DNA of 64,000 nt from Aureibacillus halotolerans (GTDB lineage Bacteria > Bacillota > Bacilli > Bacillales > DSM-28697), in assembly GCF_004363045.1 (NCBI RefSeq), contig NZ_SNYJ01000006.1, positions 112,978 through 176,977 on the forward strand, in the 5' to 3' direction. Positions 35,141-44,721 of this stretch are shown piece after piece. A program made the position numbers and the translations under genes. The first letter of the stretch is position 1, and the number at the start of each line of letters is the position of its first letter. The notes under the pieces were generated by a model that was given only the letters and a program-made list of their open reading frames with translations, was not told the DNA's origin and ran no database searches.

Positions 35141-36619
35141 TTATGCGTTGCAAATAAAGTTCGCTAACGTACGCACCATAACGCCAGTGGCTCCTTTTGG
35201 TCCAAGAGCATGCGCACTTGACGTTGTCGCTGTGCCTGCAATATCTAGATGGACCCACGGTTTCCCTGAAGTAAATTCCCCTACAAATAATCCTCCCATA
35301 ATCGGGTGTGCCAGTCGCCCAGGTGAATTATTCAAGTCAGCTATATCACTGCTACGAACCCGCTCCTTATAGGTGTCAAAGGAAGGCAATAACCAAATTG
35401 GCTCATCACAAGTCTTTGCTGCTTGTTCAACCTCTTTGTAGAGCTCTTCGTTGTTTGTCATCGCTCCAGTTGTCGTATCTCCAAGAGCAACGGTCACACC
35501 ACCAGTGAGTGTGGCCACATCAATAATTTCTGTCGCTCCCTTTGACACACTATACGCCACTGCGTCTGCAAGGGCGAGGCGTCCCTCTGCGTCCGTATTT
35601 TTGATCTCAATGGTCATCCCATTCATTGCCCGCACCACATCATCTGGTTTGAATGCACTGGCACTAATCATGTTGTCTGTCGATGGAATCACACAAAGGA
35701 CGTTTTTCTTAGGCTGAAGCTCACCAATCACTTGCATCGCTCCAAGCACAGCCCCTGCACCACCCATATCAGCCTTCATTCCAACTAGACCGTCCTTTGT
35801 TTTGATGGAGTAGCCACCTGTATCAAAGGTAATGCCTTTGCCAATGAGCGCAACGGTGTCATCGCTCGATGGATCTCCTTTATAGGACAAGACGATCATT
35901 TTAGGCGGTTCAACTGACCCTTGATTCACAGCCAACAGTGCACCCATCCCTAAACGCTCCATGTCCGCTTTTTCTAAGATGGTTGCTTCAAATGAATAGG
36001 TATCTGCCAAAGTTAACGCCTGTTCTGCAAGGGCAGTGGCAGTTAATTCATTCGCTGGTAAATTGACAAGTTGTCGCGCAAAACAAGTCCCTGCGCCATA
36101 GGCTTTGCCTTTTTGGATTGCTTTCTGAACATCTTCCTTAGGAGCATCTGTGATAATCATCACATTTTCGATCCCCTTGTAGACACTAGAGCTTGCTTTA
36201 TAGCTAGGGAGCTTGTAAGAAGCAAGCTCCAACGCCTCTGCAAAAATATCAGCTACTTCAACTATTGAGCGGGAAGTTGTTGCATATGTATCTAAAGCAA
36301 TTCCTACAGAGCTGCGTTCCTCTGTGACCCATAGCTTTATCAGTTTTCCGAAAGCTTTCTTTAAAGCCAATCTCGTTTGTTGTTTGGAAGAAGGCATCGT
36401 AAAATACAGCGATTTTACGCCTGTGTTGGCAAACGTGTGGACCTTCTCAATCGCTTTGGTTTTTCTCCAGCGTTCTAGAGACTCCTCCGTGAATAAAGCC
36501 GCATACGCTTTATGAAGCGGTGATTGTGCAGTCAACCTTTCGGATTCCTCTGTGCCAATCGCCAGGACATCCATTTGTAAGTCTATCGATAATGGTTTCT
36601 TTTCAATTTGAACATTCAC
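35141..36619 (-). CDS. pepA: Leucyl (cytosol) aminopeptidase, M17 family
   Basis: 492 residues, GTG start at 36619 with AGAGGGG 9 nt upstream. The catalytic C-terminal domain has the two-metal motifs: IGKGITFDTGGYSIK (Lys, Asp), GMKADMGGAGAVLGAM (Asp) and the signature NTDAEGRLALADA (Asp, Glu, Arg). The N-terminal ~170 residues are the variable hexamerisation domain. It removes N-terminal residues from peptides in the cytoplasm. Corresponds to yuiE beside yuiD in B. subtilis. Confidence 0.95.
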   Translation of the reverse strand: MNVQIEKKPLSIDLQMDVLAIGTEESERLTAQSPLHKAYAALFTEESLERWRKTKAIEKVHTFANTGVKSLYFTMPSSKQQTRLALKKAFGKLIKLWVTEERSSVGIALDTYATTSRSIVEVADIFAEALELASYKLPSYKASSSVYKGIENVMIITDAPKEDVQKAIQKGKAYGAGTCFARQLVNLPANELTATALAEQALTLADTYSFEATILEKADMERLGMGALLAVNQGSVEPPKMIVLSYKGDPSSDDTVALIGKGITFDTGGYSIKTKDGLVGMKADMGGAGAVLGAMQVIGELQPKKNVLCVIPSTDNMISASAFKPDDVVRAMNGMTIEIKNTDAEGRLALADAVAYSVSKGATEIIDVATLTGGVTVALGDTTTGAMTNNEELYKEVEQAAKTCDEPIWLLPSFDTYKERVRSSDIADLNNSPGRLAHPIMGGLFVGEFTSGKPWVHLDIAGTATTSSAHALGPKGATGVMVRTLANFICNA

Positions 36620-36708
36620 AGTGATTTGCCCCTCTCTTCTCTCTTTGTAAAATGAATTGAGTAATGAATGAACGATCTTGTTACTCTACAGTTAAGTATA
36701 CAAAAAGA

Positions 36709-36738
36709 GAAGAAACCTCGCAAAAATGAGGTTTCTTC
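36709..36738 (-). terminator. Perfect hairpin upstream of pepA, orphan terminator
   Basis: GAAGAAACCTC (36709–36719) pairs perfectly with GAGGTTTCTTC (36728–36738). On the minus strand TCTCTTTTTG follows, so it looks like a terminator of a minus-strand transcript. No gene lies just upstream (36739–36957), so it may end a leader or small RNA. Confidence 0.5.
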
Positions 36739-36957
36739 AGTAAATCAATTCAATATTTGTTAGCACTAGAAATCAAATGGTTGTTTGCTTAAGCGCCTTC
36801 CAAGGTGCGAAGATTCCATAAAAGCAATGCACACCAGACAAAGGGATGTTTATGATCTGACTGACGAGGTTTACAAGGGCTTTACATTAAGTAACGGGTA
36901 AAATATGATATACTACACTCTAAGATATTGCACTTGTCGGTGGAAAGGATGAAAGCT

Positions 36958-37443
36958 TTGGATATTTTCTCGAATTTCCCGTTGTGGGCATCACTGTTTT
37001 CAATTTTATTTGCTCAAGTTGTTAAAGTACCGATTGAATTCGTAACGTCACGAAAAATATCAATCGCTCTTGTGACAAGTACGGGAGGAATGCCAAGCTC
37101 ACACTCAGCGGCAGTGACCGCTTTAGCAACAGGAGTCGGTCTCGTTGAAGGTTTTGGCTCGACGTATTTCGCCATTTCTTGTGTGTTTGCTGTGATTGTC
37201 ATGTTTGACGCCACTGGTGTTCGACGTCACGCAGGAGAGCAGGCCACTGTTCTTAATAAGCTCGTTTCTGATTTTAACCACTTCGTCCACGAAGCAAAGC
37301 AATGGCCTGACAAGAAAGAGAAAGAAAAAATTAAAGAGCTTAAGGAATTGTTAGGACATCAACCGATTGAAGTCTTTTTTGGTGGCATAACAGGCATCGT
37401 CTTGACCCTTTGCCTTTATTACTTTGGACTTAAACCTGCATAA
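36958..37443 (+). CDS. yuiD: Divergent PAP2-family membrane protein YuiD
   Basis: 161 residues from TTG 36958 (LDIFSNFPLWASLFS), chosen because GGAAAGG lies 8–9 nt upstream and the length fits the family (~158). Acid phosphatase/vanadium haloperoxidase-related (DUF212): TGGMPSSHSAAVTALA carries the phosphatase-like SSH, and FDATGVRRHAGEQA the Arg/His. Three to four hydrophobic helices; a charged KKEKEKIKELKELLG segment precedes the last. Probably a membrane lipid or pyrophosphate phosphatase; substrate unproven. It ends 8 bp from convergent yuiC. Confidence 0.9.
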   Translation: MDIFSNFPLWASLFSILFAQVVKVPIEFVTSRKISIALVTSTGGMPSSHSAAVTALATGVGLVEGFGSTYFAISCVFAVIVMFDATGVRRHAGEQATVLNKLVSDFNHFVHEAKQWPDKKEKEKIKELKELLGHQPIEVFFGGITGIVLTLCLYYFGLKPA

Positions 37444-37450
37444 GCCACGC

Positions 37451-38158
37451 TTAGGAGATGTTTTCTTTTTGATGGAATTGTTGTCGTAACACTTGTACAG
37501 CTTTCTGTTCATTTAATGCCGAAAACTGTTGTTGTGTTAAAGATCCATCGCCTTTTTTCACTACATACACATTGACGTTTTGTTTTCCCCATTGCTCGTA
37601 TACATCGTCAACCGTTTCATAGTAAAGGTCTATTTTTGATCCTTTGATCGCGTTCCCCGTATCAGCAACAACACCGTACCCGTAATTGGGGATATACAAA
37701 ATGGTTCCAATAGGAAACACATTGGGGTCGGCGGCAATCGTTGAATACAGATCGCGTTGAACCTTGACACCTGAATACGTAATCCCGTATAAAGGATGCC
37801 CAGGTGCTTTTCCCGTCGATTCAACACCAGCTGTATATCCAGTTGCCGTTACGTTGTATGATGGGAATTGTTCATAGGAATCACCACCTTCTTCAAATAC
37901 AGGCAATGCTTCAACAATGCTGGAAGCTCTCACTTCATGTCGAGTTGTTTTCGGGATTGTTTTTTGCTGTAGGCTTGTGGAGTGATGATGTGCATAGTTG
38001 CCTTGCTGAACATGATCTCCCGGATAGGCCCACTGCATTAAATCCTTTGCTTTTACGTTGGATACAGACGAATACGTTGTCAACAGGGCAGCGATAAAAA
38101 ATAGCATGATGCCCATTCTCCGAATGAAAGGTCTCACATTTTTCAAAAAGACCGTCAC
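37451..38158 (-). CDS. yuiC: 3D-domain cell wall protein YuiC (lytic transglycosylase type)
   Basis: 235 residues from GTG 38158; its RBS AGAAAGGAG abuts that codon, so TTG four codons on (38146) is an alternative. N-terminal signal/anchor ([17 protein letters not shown]), then a C-terminal 3D (Asp-Asp-Asp) domain: [36 protein letters not shown] and [18 protein letters not shown]. The 3D fold is that of MltA/resuscitation-factor glycan hydrolases; B. subtilis YuiC cleaves peptidoglycan. Exported, wall-acting. Confidence 0.88.
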   Translation of the reverse strand: MTVFLKNVRPFIRRMGIMLFFIAALLTTYSSVSNVKAKDLMQWAYPGDHVQQGNYAHHHSTSLQQKTIPKTTRHEVRASSIVEALPVFEEGGDSYEQFPSYNVTATGYTAGVESTGKAPGHPLYGITYSGVKVQRDLYSTIAADPNVFPIGTILYIPNYGYGVVADTGNAIKGSKIDLYYETVDDVYEQWGKQNVNVYVVKKGDGSLTQQQFSALNEQKAVQVLRQQFHQKENIS

Positions 38159-38263
38159 TCCTTTCTGAACCTATTCCTTTCCATAATGAAAAGAAATTAT
38201 TCAAGTTCCAGGAAAAAAGAGTGACTTTACAGAAAATATCATCAATTAATATGCCTTCTTTTA

Positions 38264-38311
38264 GAACAAAACAAAGACAGAGCGTTTGATCACTCCGTCT
38301 TTGTTTCATAC
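38264..38311 (-). terminator. Terminator of yuiB
   Basis: AAACAAAGACAGAGCG pairs with the matching CTCCGTCTTTGTTT; TTTTGTTC follows on the minus strand. It lies between yuiB and yuiC. Confidence 0.75.
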
Positions 38312-38352
38312 TCTTATTCGTTAGAGATATGGTCTACCTTTTAGAAAACGGT

Positions 38353-38670
38353 TTAAAACATCTGATACCCTCGACTTCGCAGCATACGAATGACGACCCC
38401 TGATCCAAGCGCACCGACAAACCCCATTGATAAAATAATGATATCAACAGATTTCATTAACAGAATGTTTTCGTACACTGTGGAAAAACTCGTGGATGCG
38501 TCAGTAAGATAGCTTGTTAACGGGAGTTCACCAACAATCCATACGATCACGACTGGATAGACAAAAGCCATGACCCATGTTTTTCGCAAGATCATATTCA
38601 ATAAGAAACCAATGCCAAAAAACAGCACAAAAAATAAAACGACTGATATAACGACCACTGGTAAAGCCAT
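38353..38670 (-). CDS. yuiB: YuiB-like membrane protein
   Basis: 105 residues, RBS GCGAGGTG. Three hydrophobic helices: ~4–27 (VVVISVVLFFVLFFGIGFLL), ~33–50 and ~76–95 (IIILSMGFVGALGSGVVI). Fits YuiB in size, topology and gene neighbourhood (yuiC, yuiD). Function unknown. Confidence 0.8.
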   Translation of the reverse strand: MALPVVVISVVLFFVLFFGIGFLLNMILRKTWVMAFVYPVVIVWIVGELPLTSYLTDASTSFSTVYENILLMKSVDIIILSMGFVGALGSGVVIRMLRSRGYQMF

Positions 38671-38755
38671 AATTCGTTCACCTCGCTATGTATAAGTGTA
38701 GCTTGATGCAATGGTTAGGTCAATCCAATCTATGTGAAACATCACAAAATTTCCG

Positions 38756-38785
38756 TAAAAAAAACCCTTAGAGAAGGGTTTTTTA
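38756..38785 (-). terminator. Terminator of the NADH dehydrogenase gene
   Basis: AAAAACCCTT pairs with AAGGGTTTTTT; a T8 run follows on the minus strand. Confidence 0.85.
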
Positions 38786-38805
38786 AGAAAGGATAACTGC
38801 GTGCA

Positions 38806-40023
38806 TTAAAACATTTTTAGTTTGCCTTTTTTCAAGACCATTGGGATGCCGCCAAGCATCATTAGATAACGATTGTCGATGACTTTCTTCATCATTGACG
38901 CTGTTCTGCCAAAGATCTTTTTGTTTCCAAAGATGACACCAATGGCTTCCCCTTCACCTAAAGAGGCAACAGTTCCTTTTAAGTCAGGTGTAAATGTTTC
39001 AAGCTCTTGCTTGCCACGAATAAGGGAAGTGAGGTTGTGCGAAACGGTAGACGCCTGTTGAATCGCAATTTGTGCCGTCGGTGGATATGGTCGATTTGTT
39101 TCTTCATTGATGATAAGCGCACAATCACCTACGATAAAGACCTCATCACGGTTCGGGTCACGCATATCTTTACGAACCTTGACACGACCTCTCATTGTTT
39201 CAAATCCAGATTCATCAACGATGTCGCTACCACGGACACCAGCTGCCCATACCACTGTAGAGGCTTTAATTTCTTCTACCTTCTCGTCTTTTTCAACAAC
39301 GATGCCTTCAGGTGTACATTCCTTAATCATTGTACCAATTTTGAATTCAACACCTTTGCTTTCAAGCAAATTCATCGCATATTCAACAAGCTCTGGATCA
39401 AAGCCTGGAAGTGCTGTCGGTGCTGCCTCAACATTGATAATACGTACTTTTTCTCTCGGAATATCATACTCTTTGCAAAGTTGTGGAACTCGATTCGCCA
39501 ATTCACCGACAAATTCAATGCCTGTAAATCCGGCCCCACCAACAATAAGGGTAAGGCGCTCATCGCGGCGTTCCTTCTCGTTGTTATACACAGCAAATTG
39601 GTATTCAATATGCTCACGGATCATCCGTGCAGCGTTAATGCTTGAGATGCTGAATGCATGCTCCTTCAAGCCTTTAATGCCGAACGTTTCTGATTCGAAC
39701 CCAAGTCCTACCACTAGATAATCGTAAGTCAGCTCGCCGTTTGCAAGAATGACTCTTTTTTCGTCTGGAACGACTTTAACAACGGTATCTTGTACAAATG
39801 TTGTTTTGCTTTTAGAAATACAATCCGCAATTGGGATTCTTGTTTTGTCGTGGTGTAGCGTACCAGCCGCATTTTCGTGAAGCCACGTGGTTTGATAATG
39901 ATAATTGTGCTTGTTCACCAATACAACATCGGCTTCGTCCACTTTAAGATCCTTTTGTAAACGAACCGCAGTCATAATGCCCCCATAACCTGCTCCCAAG
40001 ATAACAATTTTTGGTCTATTCAA
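38806..40023 (-). CDS. Type II NADH dehydrogenase (NDH-2)
   Basis: 405 residues from TTG 40023 ([15 protein letters not shown]), with AAGGTGG 10 nt upstream; frames starting further upstream lack an RBS. Two Rossmann motifs: [16 protein letters not shown] (FAD) and [20 protein letters not shown] (NADH). FAD-contacting FIVGDCALI and the quinone-side [11 protein letters not shown]. The C-terminal amphipathic helix ([16 protein letters not shown]) should hold it to the membrane. It passes electrons from NADH to menaquinone without pumping protons. Homologous to YumB/YjlD of B. subtilis. Confidence 0.93.
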   Translation of the reverse strand: MNRPKIVILGAGYGGIMTAVRLQKDLKVDEADVVLVNKHNYHYQTTWLHENAAGTLHHDKTRIPIADCISKSKTTFVQDTVVKVVPDEKRVILANGELTYDYLVVGLGFESETFGIKGLKEHAFSISSINAARMIREHIEYQFAVYNNEKERRDERLTLIVGGAGFTGIEFVGELANRVPQLCKEYDIPREKVRIINVEAAPTALPGFDPELVEYAMNLLESKGVEFKIGTMIKECTPEGIVVEKDEKVEEIKASTVVWAAGVRGSDIVDESGFETMRGRVKVRKDMRDPNRDEVFIVGDCALIINEETNRPYPPTAQIAIQQASTVSHNLTSLIRGKQELETFTPDLKGTVASLGEGEAIGVIFGNKKIFGRTASMMKKVIDNRYLMMLGGIPMVLKKGKLKMF

Positions 40024-40471
40024 CCCTATCACATCCACCTTCATCATTTTATTGTGAGTTGTTTCACGAACTCATCCATGCCAATGCAAAAAAACATCTC
40101 TCATGATGCCTAAGAATCTACAGCTTATATTATTCGTTTTTTTGTCAAATTTCAACCCTGTTTTCAATTGAATCGTCTTTTTTCTACAAAAATCAGCAAT
40201 TTTCTCAACAAATTCTCATGTATGACATACCAATCCGTAAACGTAATTTTGCCTTGAATGCCTTGTCCTATCCATGTGTAACATGGCTGTACACATAACA
40301 ATAAAAAAGAAATGTCTCCATTGATATAAGCATATGCTCTTTAAATCTATAATACGCATAAATTAAGAAAACCTATCCGTAGATAGGTTTCAGGCTTTGA
40401 AGAAACGCTCGCTTTCTTCGTTAGTTTCCTTGTAAAATGCCCTTCTGTAAGACGAGCGTTCTAAATCTGTA
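40024..40471. other. Intergenic region upstream of NDH-2 with erpA-side terminator
   Basis: No reading frame. AACCTATC (40373–40380) and GATAGGTT (40385–40392) form a hairpin followed on the minus strand by TTCTTAATTT, probably the terminator of the A-type carrier gene. The segment 40391–40440 (CAGGCTT…AACGCTCGCTTTCTTCG) resembles 40917–40980. The remainder should hold the NDH-2 promoter but I cannot fix −35/−10 boxes. Confidence 0.55.
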
Positions 40472-40828
40472 TTAACACTTTTCTGGTGTTCCTTCGTTTA
40501 CAGCCGTTTTAAATGATGAACCGCACCCACATGTTGCAACGGCATTTGGATTTTCGATCGTAAATCCGCCACCCATCATGTTTTGTTTATAATCAATAAC
40601 GGTCCCTTTTAAAATAGGCGCGTCTTGTTTATTCAATAATACTTTAATGTCGTCATGAAATTCATATTGTAGATCATCAGATTGAGCTTCTTCTTCAAAG
40701 CCCATGCCGTAGGACAAGCCACTACAGCCCCCACCTTTGACCGACACACGTAAGAACAACTCATTATTACCTTCTGCTGTTTTCATTTCACGCACCTGAT
40801 AGGCGGCTGCTTCTGTAATTTCTATCAT
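40472..40828 (-). CDS. yutM: A-type iron–sulfur carrier (HesB/ErpA family)
   Basis: 118 residues from ATG 40828 (MIEITEAAAYQVREM), RBS TGGAGGGG. The three conserved cysteines are present: GGGCSGLSYGM and, at the C terminus, CGCGSSF. It carries nascent [4Fe-4S]/[2Fe-2S] clusters to apoproteins in the cytoplasm. A further Cys ends the protein (TPEKC). Matches B. subtilis YutM, near NifU-type yutI which lies 4 kb on, and sufB at the window end. Confidence 0.92.
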   Translation of the reverse strand: MIEITEAAAYQVREMKTAEGNNELFLRVSVKGGGCSGLSYGMGFEEEAQSDDLQYEFHDDIKVLLNKQDAPILKGTVIDYKQNMMGGGFTIENPNAVATCGCGSSFKTAVNEGTPEKC

Positions 40829-41020
40829 GAGATCCCCTCCATTTAAAACGGATTCCTCGAATATGGTATATAAAAAGTATAACACCTTGAAGCTTGTCAA
40901 AACAAATGAACCGATTCAGGCTGATGAGAATCGCTCGCTTTCTTCGCTGCTTTGCCTTGCTCTGTGCTCATTGTCCTTTTGGCAACTCCGCAGCATGCAT
41001 TGTTTTGAAGAGGTGAATTG

Positions 41021-41087
41021 ACCTATCTCACCTTGCTTCCACTCAAGAACAGCTAGTGTGGAAGTTGATTTTGCACTGCGAAAGTTG
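41021..41087 (-). repeat. Interspersed repeat B, copy 3 (5' part, inverted)
   Basis: Reads TTTTGCACTGCGAAAGTTG at its right end on the plus strand: the inverse of the CAACTTTCGCAGTGCA end at 23625. Precedes repeat A copy 4 by 108 bp. Between 40829 and 41020 and between 41088 and 41194 I see no gene. Confidence 0.65.
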
Positions 41088-41194
41088 TCTGAATCTACAT
41101 TAGGTGATATAACACTGCATTTACTTTTCTTGTTTACTAAAGCACACATCTAAACTCACTTTTCCATTTTCACTATTATACGAGACCAATATAA

Positions 41195-41410
41195 ATAAAA
41201 ATATTACGCAGAAACAAACATCAGCGTAGTCAAAATACGTAGACTCCTACGGGAACAGCGCGAGCTGAAGATCCCCTCGGAAAGCCACTTTTGCTTTCCG
41301 AGGAAGCTGAAGCCGTGCCCGTGGAAAGCGAAGTATTTTGACGAAGCGTTCGTGTCGTGATTTCTTTGCCGTTGCAGTCTTCCTAGTGGCTGCTTTTGAT
41401 TAGTTGACGT
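41195..41410 (-). repeat. Interspersed hairpin repeat A, copy 4 (inverted)
   Basis: Core inverted 10-mers at 41229–41238 and 41333–41342; inside, TCGGAAAGCCAC…TTGCTTTCCGAGG forms the central stem. The left module here is short (GTGTCGTGATTTCTTTGCCG) without the ~58-bp unit. Lies between yutM and dapF. Confidence 0.85.
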
Positions 41411-41494
41411 TTTTTACAGGATAAGCCATGTCTCTCTCAAAACTCATCGCAGCTAATTTCATGTGAAGTTGGTTTTGCGATTTGAATGTTGAAC

Positions 41495-42361
41495 TTACAT
41501 ATAATAATCCCCCGCACAAATTATACGTGCATCACCTGTCATGATGACTTCTCCTTCTGCATTCCATCTAATTTGCAATTCTCCACCTTCTAAGTGGATG
41601 AGCAAATCTTCATCTCTATTGGCATGACCGAGAAGAACCGCTGCTACGCCAGCTGCACACGCTCCAGTTCCACATGCTCTTGTTCGGCCAGACCCACGTT
41701 CCCAAACTGCAAAATGGTATTCGCTCTCAGAAACCTTTTGAACAAACTCGACATTCACACCTTCGGGAAATCTGACATCCGTCGCCAGCTTCTTACCGAC
41801 GGTTTCAACAGGAGCTTTTGCAATACTATCTACGAAAATCACCGCATGCGGATTGCCCATAGACACCATTGTTGCATGCCATGTGTTATTGTCCATGTGC
41901 AAGGGATATGAAATAAGCGGCTCATTTTTTTGCTCATGTAAAAAAGGAATTTGTTCTGCCTCTAATTGTGGATAACCCATATTAATCTCAATGGTCTTTG
42001 CTTCATTTCTAGCTGTAGATATGACAGTCGCTATCACTACGCCGGACAATGTTTCGATCGTGAATTGTTTTTTTCCATTCGAGTACCCTCGATCAAAAAA
42101 GAGTTTAGCCACACAGCGCAAACCATTGCCACAATTTTTCGCTTCGCTTCCATCCATATTAAACACACGCATACGTAGATCTGCTTTTGTTGAAGGCATC
42201 ATTAAGATGAGGCCATCAGATCCAATGCCAGTATTGCGATCAGAAACGTCCACCGCAACATCCTCCCAAACGAGAGTTGGAAGGTCCTCTCCAATGCAGT
42301 CCAAATAAATATAATTGTTCCCAAGAGCTTCCATTTTCACAAAAGGCAGCGTTCTTTTCAT
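41495..42361 (-). CDS. dapF: Diaminopimelate epimerase
   Basis: 288 residues from ATG 42361 (MKRTLPFVKMEALGNNYIY); AGAGGTG lies 8 nt upstream and overlaps the in-frame GTG at 42370. It converts LL- to meso-diaminopimelate for lysine and peptidoglycan. Catalytic cysteines in AKNCGNGLRCVAKL and RTRACGTGACAAGVAA. Other conserved blocks: TGIGSDGLILM and NPHAVIFVD. Single gene in the yut block, as yutL in B. subtilis. Confidence 0.96.
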   Translation of the reverse strand: MKRTLPFVKMEALGNNYIYLDCIGEDLPTLVWEDVAVDVSDRNTGIGSDGLILMMPSTKADLRMRVFNMDGSEAKNCGNGLRCVAKLFFDRGYSNGKKQFTIETLSGVVIATVISTARNEAKTIEINMGYPQLEAEQIPFLHEQKNEPLISYPLHMDNNTWHATMVSMGNPHAVIFVDSIAKAPVETVGKKLATDVRFPEGVNVEFVQKVSESEYHFAVWERGSGRTRACGTGACAAGVAAVLLGHANRDEDLLIHLEGGELQIRWNAEGEVIMTGDARIICAGDYYM

Positions 42362-42411
42362 CATAGGCACCTCTTTTTTAGAAATATAATCACAGGATGC
42401 AGAAAATCGTT

Positions 42412-42455
42412 AAGAAAAAGCAGCATTGCCATCTTTCACCGGCGAAATGCTACTT
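42412..42455 (-). terminator. Terminator of yuzB
   Basis: AGCAGCATT (42419–42427) pairs with AATGCTACT (42446–42454) around a shorter inner stem; TTTTTC follows on the minus strand. Confidence 0.7.
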
Positions 42456-42480
42456 TAGTTAAATCAGTCCAATGCTTACA

Positions 42481-42717
42481 TTAGAACATCGGGTTTTCTT
42501 CTATATGCTCATAAATGCGTTCCACTAAGGATTCTGGTGTATCTGCAGTCACAACCTCACCGTTCACTAAGGCATATAATGAAGTTGCGCACACACTGCA
42601 ATAGCTTAAACATCCATATTCGATCACATCTAAATTCGGGTCTTTTTCCAAAAGTTCCAATGCTTTTTGGGACCCATTGGCCAAATTGCTCACACAAAAT
42701 TCAACCATTGGATTCAT
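42481..42717 (-). CDS. yuzB: DUF1450 protein YuzB
   Basis: 78 residues from ATG 42717 ([15 protein letters not shown]), RBS TTGAGGTG 7 nt upstream; 78 residues also fits B. subtilis YuzB. Conserved cysteines: FCVSN and [16 protein letters not shown]. The pattern suggests a thioredoxin-like or metal-binding small protein. Lies beside NADH-dehydrogenase-like yutJ and thioredoxin-like yuzD. Function unknown. Confidence 0.88.
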   Translation of the reverse strand: MNPMVEFCVSNLANGSQKALELLEKDPNLDVIEYGCLSYCSVCATSLYALVNGEVVTADTPESLVERIYEHIEENPMF

Positions 42718-42948
42718 ATTTATCACCTCAACATATGCGTCCTAATGCTATCAATTTAGAGGTCTTTCGTCAACATTTTCTGCTTCTATAGGTCCTCGTG
42801 TCTAGGAAAGATGTTGTGTAAATTGAACTCGTTCGTTATACTACTATTGGGATTTCGACGGATATATTGAAGAACCGTTTTTCTCAATGATGAGGATAAT
42901 GTTACTTCAATATTTATACGATAAGACAAAGTAAGAAGGAGATTTTTT

Positions 42949-44016
42949 ATGAAGCAGGTTGTCATACTTGGAGGCGGATACGGGGGTCTTCGCATTTTAC
43001 AGCGACTGTTAACCGGTGATTTGCCAAAAGAGGTTCATATTACACTCATTGATCGGGTGCCCTACCATTGCATGAAAACGGAGTATTATGCCCTTGCAGC
43101 TGGGACGATTTCAGATCAGGACGTGCGTGTCCCATTCCCTGAACATGAGCAGCTTTCGATTATAAATGGAGAAGTTACTGGGATTAATCTTGAAACGAAA
43201 GCGGTCACTATGATGGCTAAAGAAGCTGTACCTTATGATGAGTTGATTGTCGCTTTGGGATGTGAAGATAAATTTCATAATGTCCCAGGAACTAAAGAAT
43301 ATACGTGCAGCATTCAATCCATTGAAAAAAGCAGACAAAGCAGCCAGCTATTAAACAATCTACGTCACGGAGGCTCTGTTGGAATTGTTGGCGCAGGGCT
43401 AAGCGGGGTTGAGCTTGCGAGTGAGCTTTGCGAAAGCCGTCCTGATTTGAAGATTATGCTGTTTGATCGTGGTGAGTACATTCTCTCCAATTTTCCTAAG
43501 CGTCTTAGCAATTATGTTCAGAAATGGTTTACTGAGCATGGTGTGAAAGTGATCAACCGTTCAAATATTACTAAGGTAGAAGAACATACGTTATATAATA
43601 ACGGGGAGCCTGTTTCCTGTGATGTGATTGTTTGGACTGCTGGTATTCAAGCACACCATCTCGTTCGTAGCCTTCCTATTGAGCAAGACCACGCTGGGCG
43701 TGCCGTTTTAACGAAGCACCATTACCTGCCAGATTATGACAACGTATTTATTGTTGGCGATTGCGCCAGTTTACCACAAGCCCCAAGTGCACAACTTGCC
43801 GAAGCTCAAGGGGATCAAGTTGCTCAAGTCCTTCAGTTACGCTGGCGAGGAGAAGCGTTGCCTGAATCCTTCCCACCATTTAAATTAAAAGGTGTGCTTG
43901 GTTCATTAGGGAAGAAGCACGGCTTCGGTCTTGTTGGTGAACGTCCGTTAATTGGTAGAGTGCCTCGTCTATTAAAATCCGGTGTGTTATGGATGTACAA
44001 AAACCACAGCGGTTAA
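42949..44016 (+). CDS. yutJ: NADH dehydrogenase-like flavoprotein YutJ
   Basis: 355 residues, RBS AGAAGGAG. NDH-2-type pyridine nucleotide-disulfide oxidoreductase: VVILGGGYGGLRIL (FAD), GSVGIVGAGLSGVELASEL (NADH) and [20 protein letters not shown]. Shorter than the NDH-2 at 38806 and with a shortened C-terminal membrane helix (RLLKSGVLWMYK). Likely a second NADH:quinone or thiol oxidoreductase; partner unknown. The last 4 bp overlap convergent yuzD. Confidence 0.9.
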   Translation: MKQVVILGGGYGGLRILQRLLTGDLPKEVHITLIDRVPYHCMKTEYYALAAGTISDQDVRVPFPEHEQLSIINGEVTGINLETKAVTMMAKEAVPYDELIVALGCEDKFHNVPGTKEYTCSIQSIEKSRQSSQLLNNLRHGGSVGIVGAGLSGVELASELCESRPDLKIMLFDRGEYILSNFPKRLSNYVQKWFTEHGVKVINRSNITKVEEHTLYNNGEPVSCDVIVWTAGIQAHHLVRSLPIEQDHAGRAVLTKHHYLPDYDNVFIVGDCASLPQAPSAQLAEAQGDQVAQVLQLRWRGEALPESFPPFKLKGVLGSLGKKHGFGLVGERPLIGRVPRLLKSGVLWMYKNHSG

Positions 44017-44354
44017 CTTCTCAAATCGGTTTGAGGGACATACCCAATATCTTCAAATGCTTTGATAATAGGCTTTAATCGTGGGACACCTTCAGCAACA
44101 ATTGTGTTGTTTAGGACAACCAGCGGATAAAAATAGTCATCATTGAGAACCGCCTGCACATAAGCCTGTATGTCTTCTTCTAACTCCATTTGATTATCCA
44201 CATCAATGTATTGACTCTCAAATGGTTGATCTGGGAACTTTCGAGAAATAGCAGCATTTAGCCATTCATGCGTCTCAACTGAGGACGGAGAAGACACACA
44301 GCTTGGACATGGCGCATGTCTGCCAATCACAAGCAACGAAGCTTTTTGTTTCAT
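44013..44354 (-). CDS. yuzD: YuzD-like thioredoxin-fold protein (DUF1462)
   Basis: 113 residues from ATG 44354 (MKQKASLLVIGRHAPCPSC), RBS AAAGGGCG; the frame continues upstream through the yutI promoter without an RBS. CPSC motif at ~16–19 in a thioredoxin-like beta-alpha-beta start; FESQYIDVD and VLNNTIVAEGVPRLKPI follow the DUF1462 pattern. Divergent from yutI, whose NifU-type product carries a CxxC, so a redox or Fe–S role is plausible but unproven. Confidence 0.87.
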   Translation of the reverse strand: MKQKASLLVIGRHAPCPSCVSSPSSVETHEWLNAAISRKFPDQPFESQYIDVDNQMELEEDIQAYVQAVLNDDYFYPLVVLNNTIVAEGVPRLKPIIKAFEDIGYVPQTDLRS

Positions 44355-44459
44355 AGGGATCGCCCTTTCTTTGCTTTTCTCAAGCATTTTTAGTCTAACA
44401 TCATAGCAATTTTCGCGCGAACGATTTATAATATAAAGTATGAAAGGAGTCGATGCTAG

Positions 44460-44681
44460 ATGAACGAACAGGTACAAGAAGTACTTGATAAGCTTCGTCC
44501 GTTTTTGCTTCGCGACGGTGGCGATGTCGAACTCGTTGACGTAGACGAAGGTATTGTAAAATTACGTTTGATGGGTGCTTGTGGCACATGTCCGAGCTCT
44601 ACCATTACGTTAAAAGCAGGCATAGAGCGCGCTCTCCTTGCTGAGGTTCCTGGCGTGCGCGAAGTCGAGCAAGTCTTTTAA
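44460..44681 (+). CDS. yutI: NifU-type iron–sulfur scaffold YutI
   Basis: 73 residues, RBS AAAGGAG. Consists of the NifU C-terminal domain only: [20 protein letters not shown] and the cluster-binding [18 protein letters not shown] (CxxC). It assembles or carries [4Fe-4S] clusters. Divergent promoter region with yuzD (44355–44459). Together with yutM and suf genes it forms the Fe–S supply of the cell. Confidence 0.95.
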   Translation: MNEQVQEVLDKLRPFLLRDGGDVELVDVDEGIVKLRLMGACGTCPSSTITLKAGIERALLAEVPGVREVEQVF

Positions 44682-44721
44682 ATAGCTGTCTTTATGACAA
44701 GATTCATAGAAGAACGTACTG

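Noticed and set aside
39007-39721. Plus-strand frames of 212 and 204 codons
   Set aside because: Antisense shadows of the NDH-2 gene, which has clear cofactor motifs.
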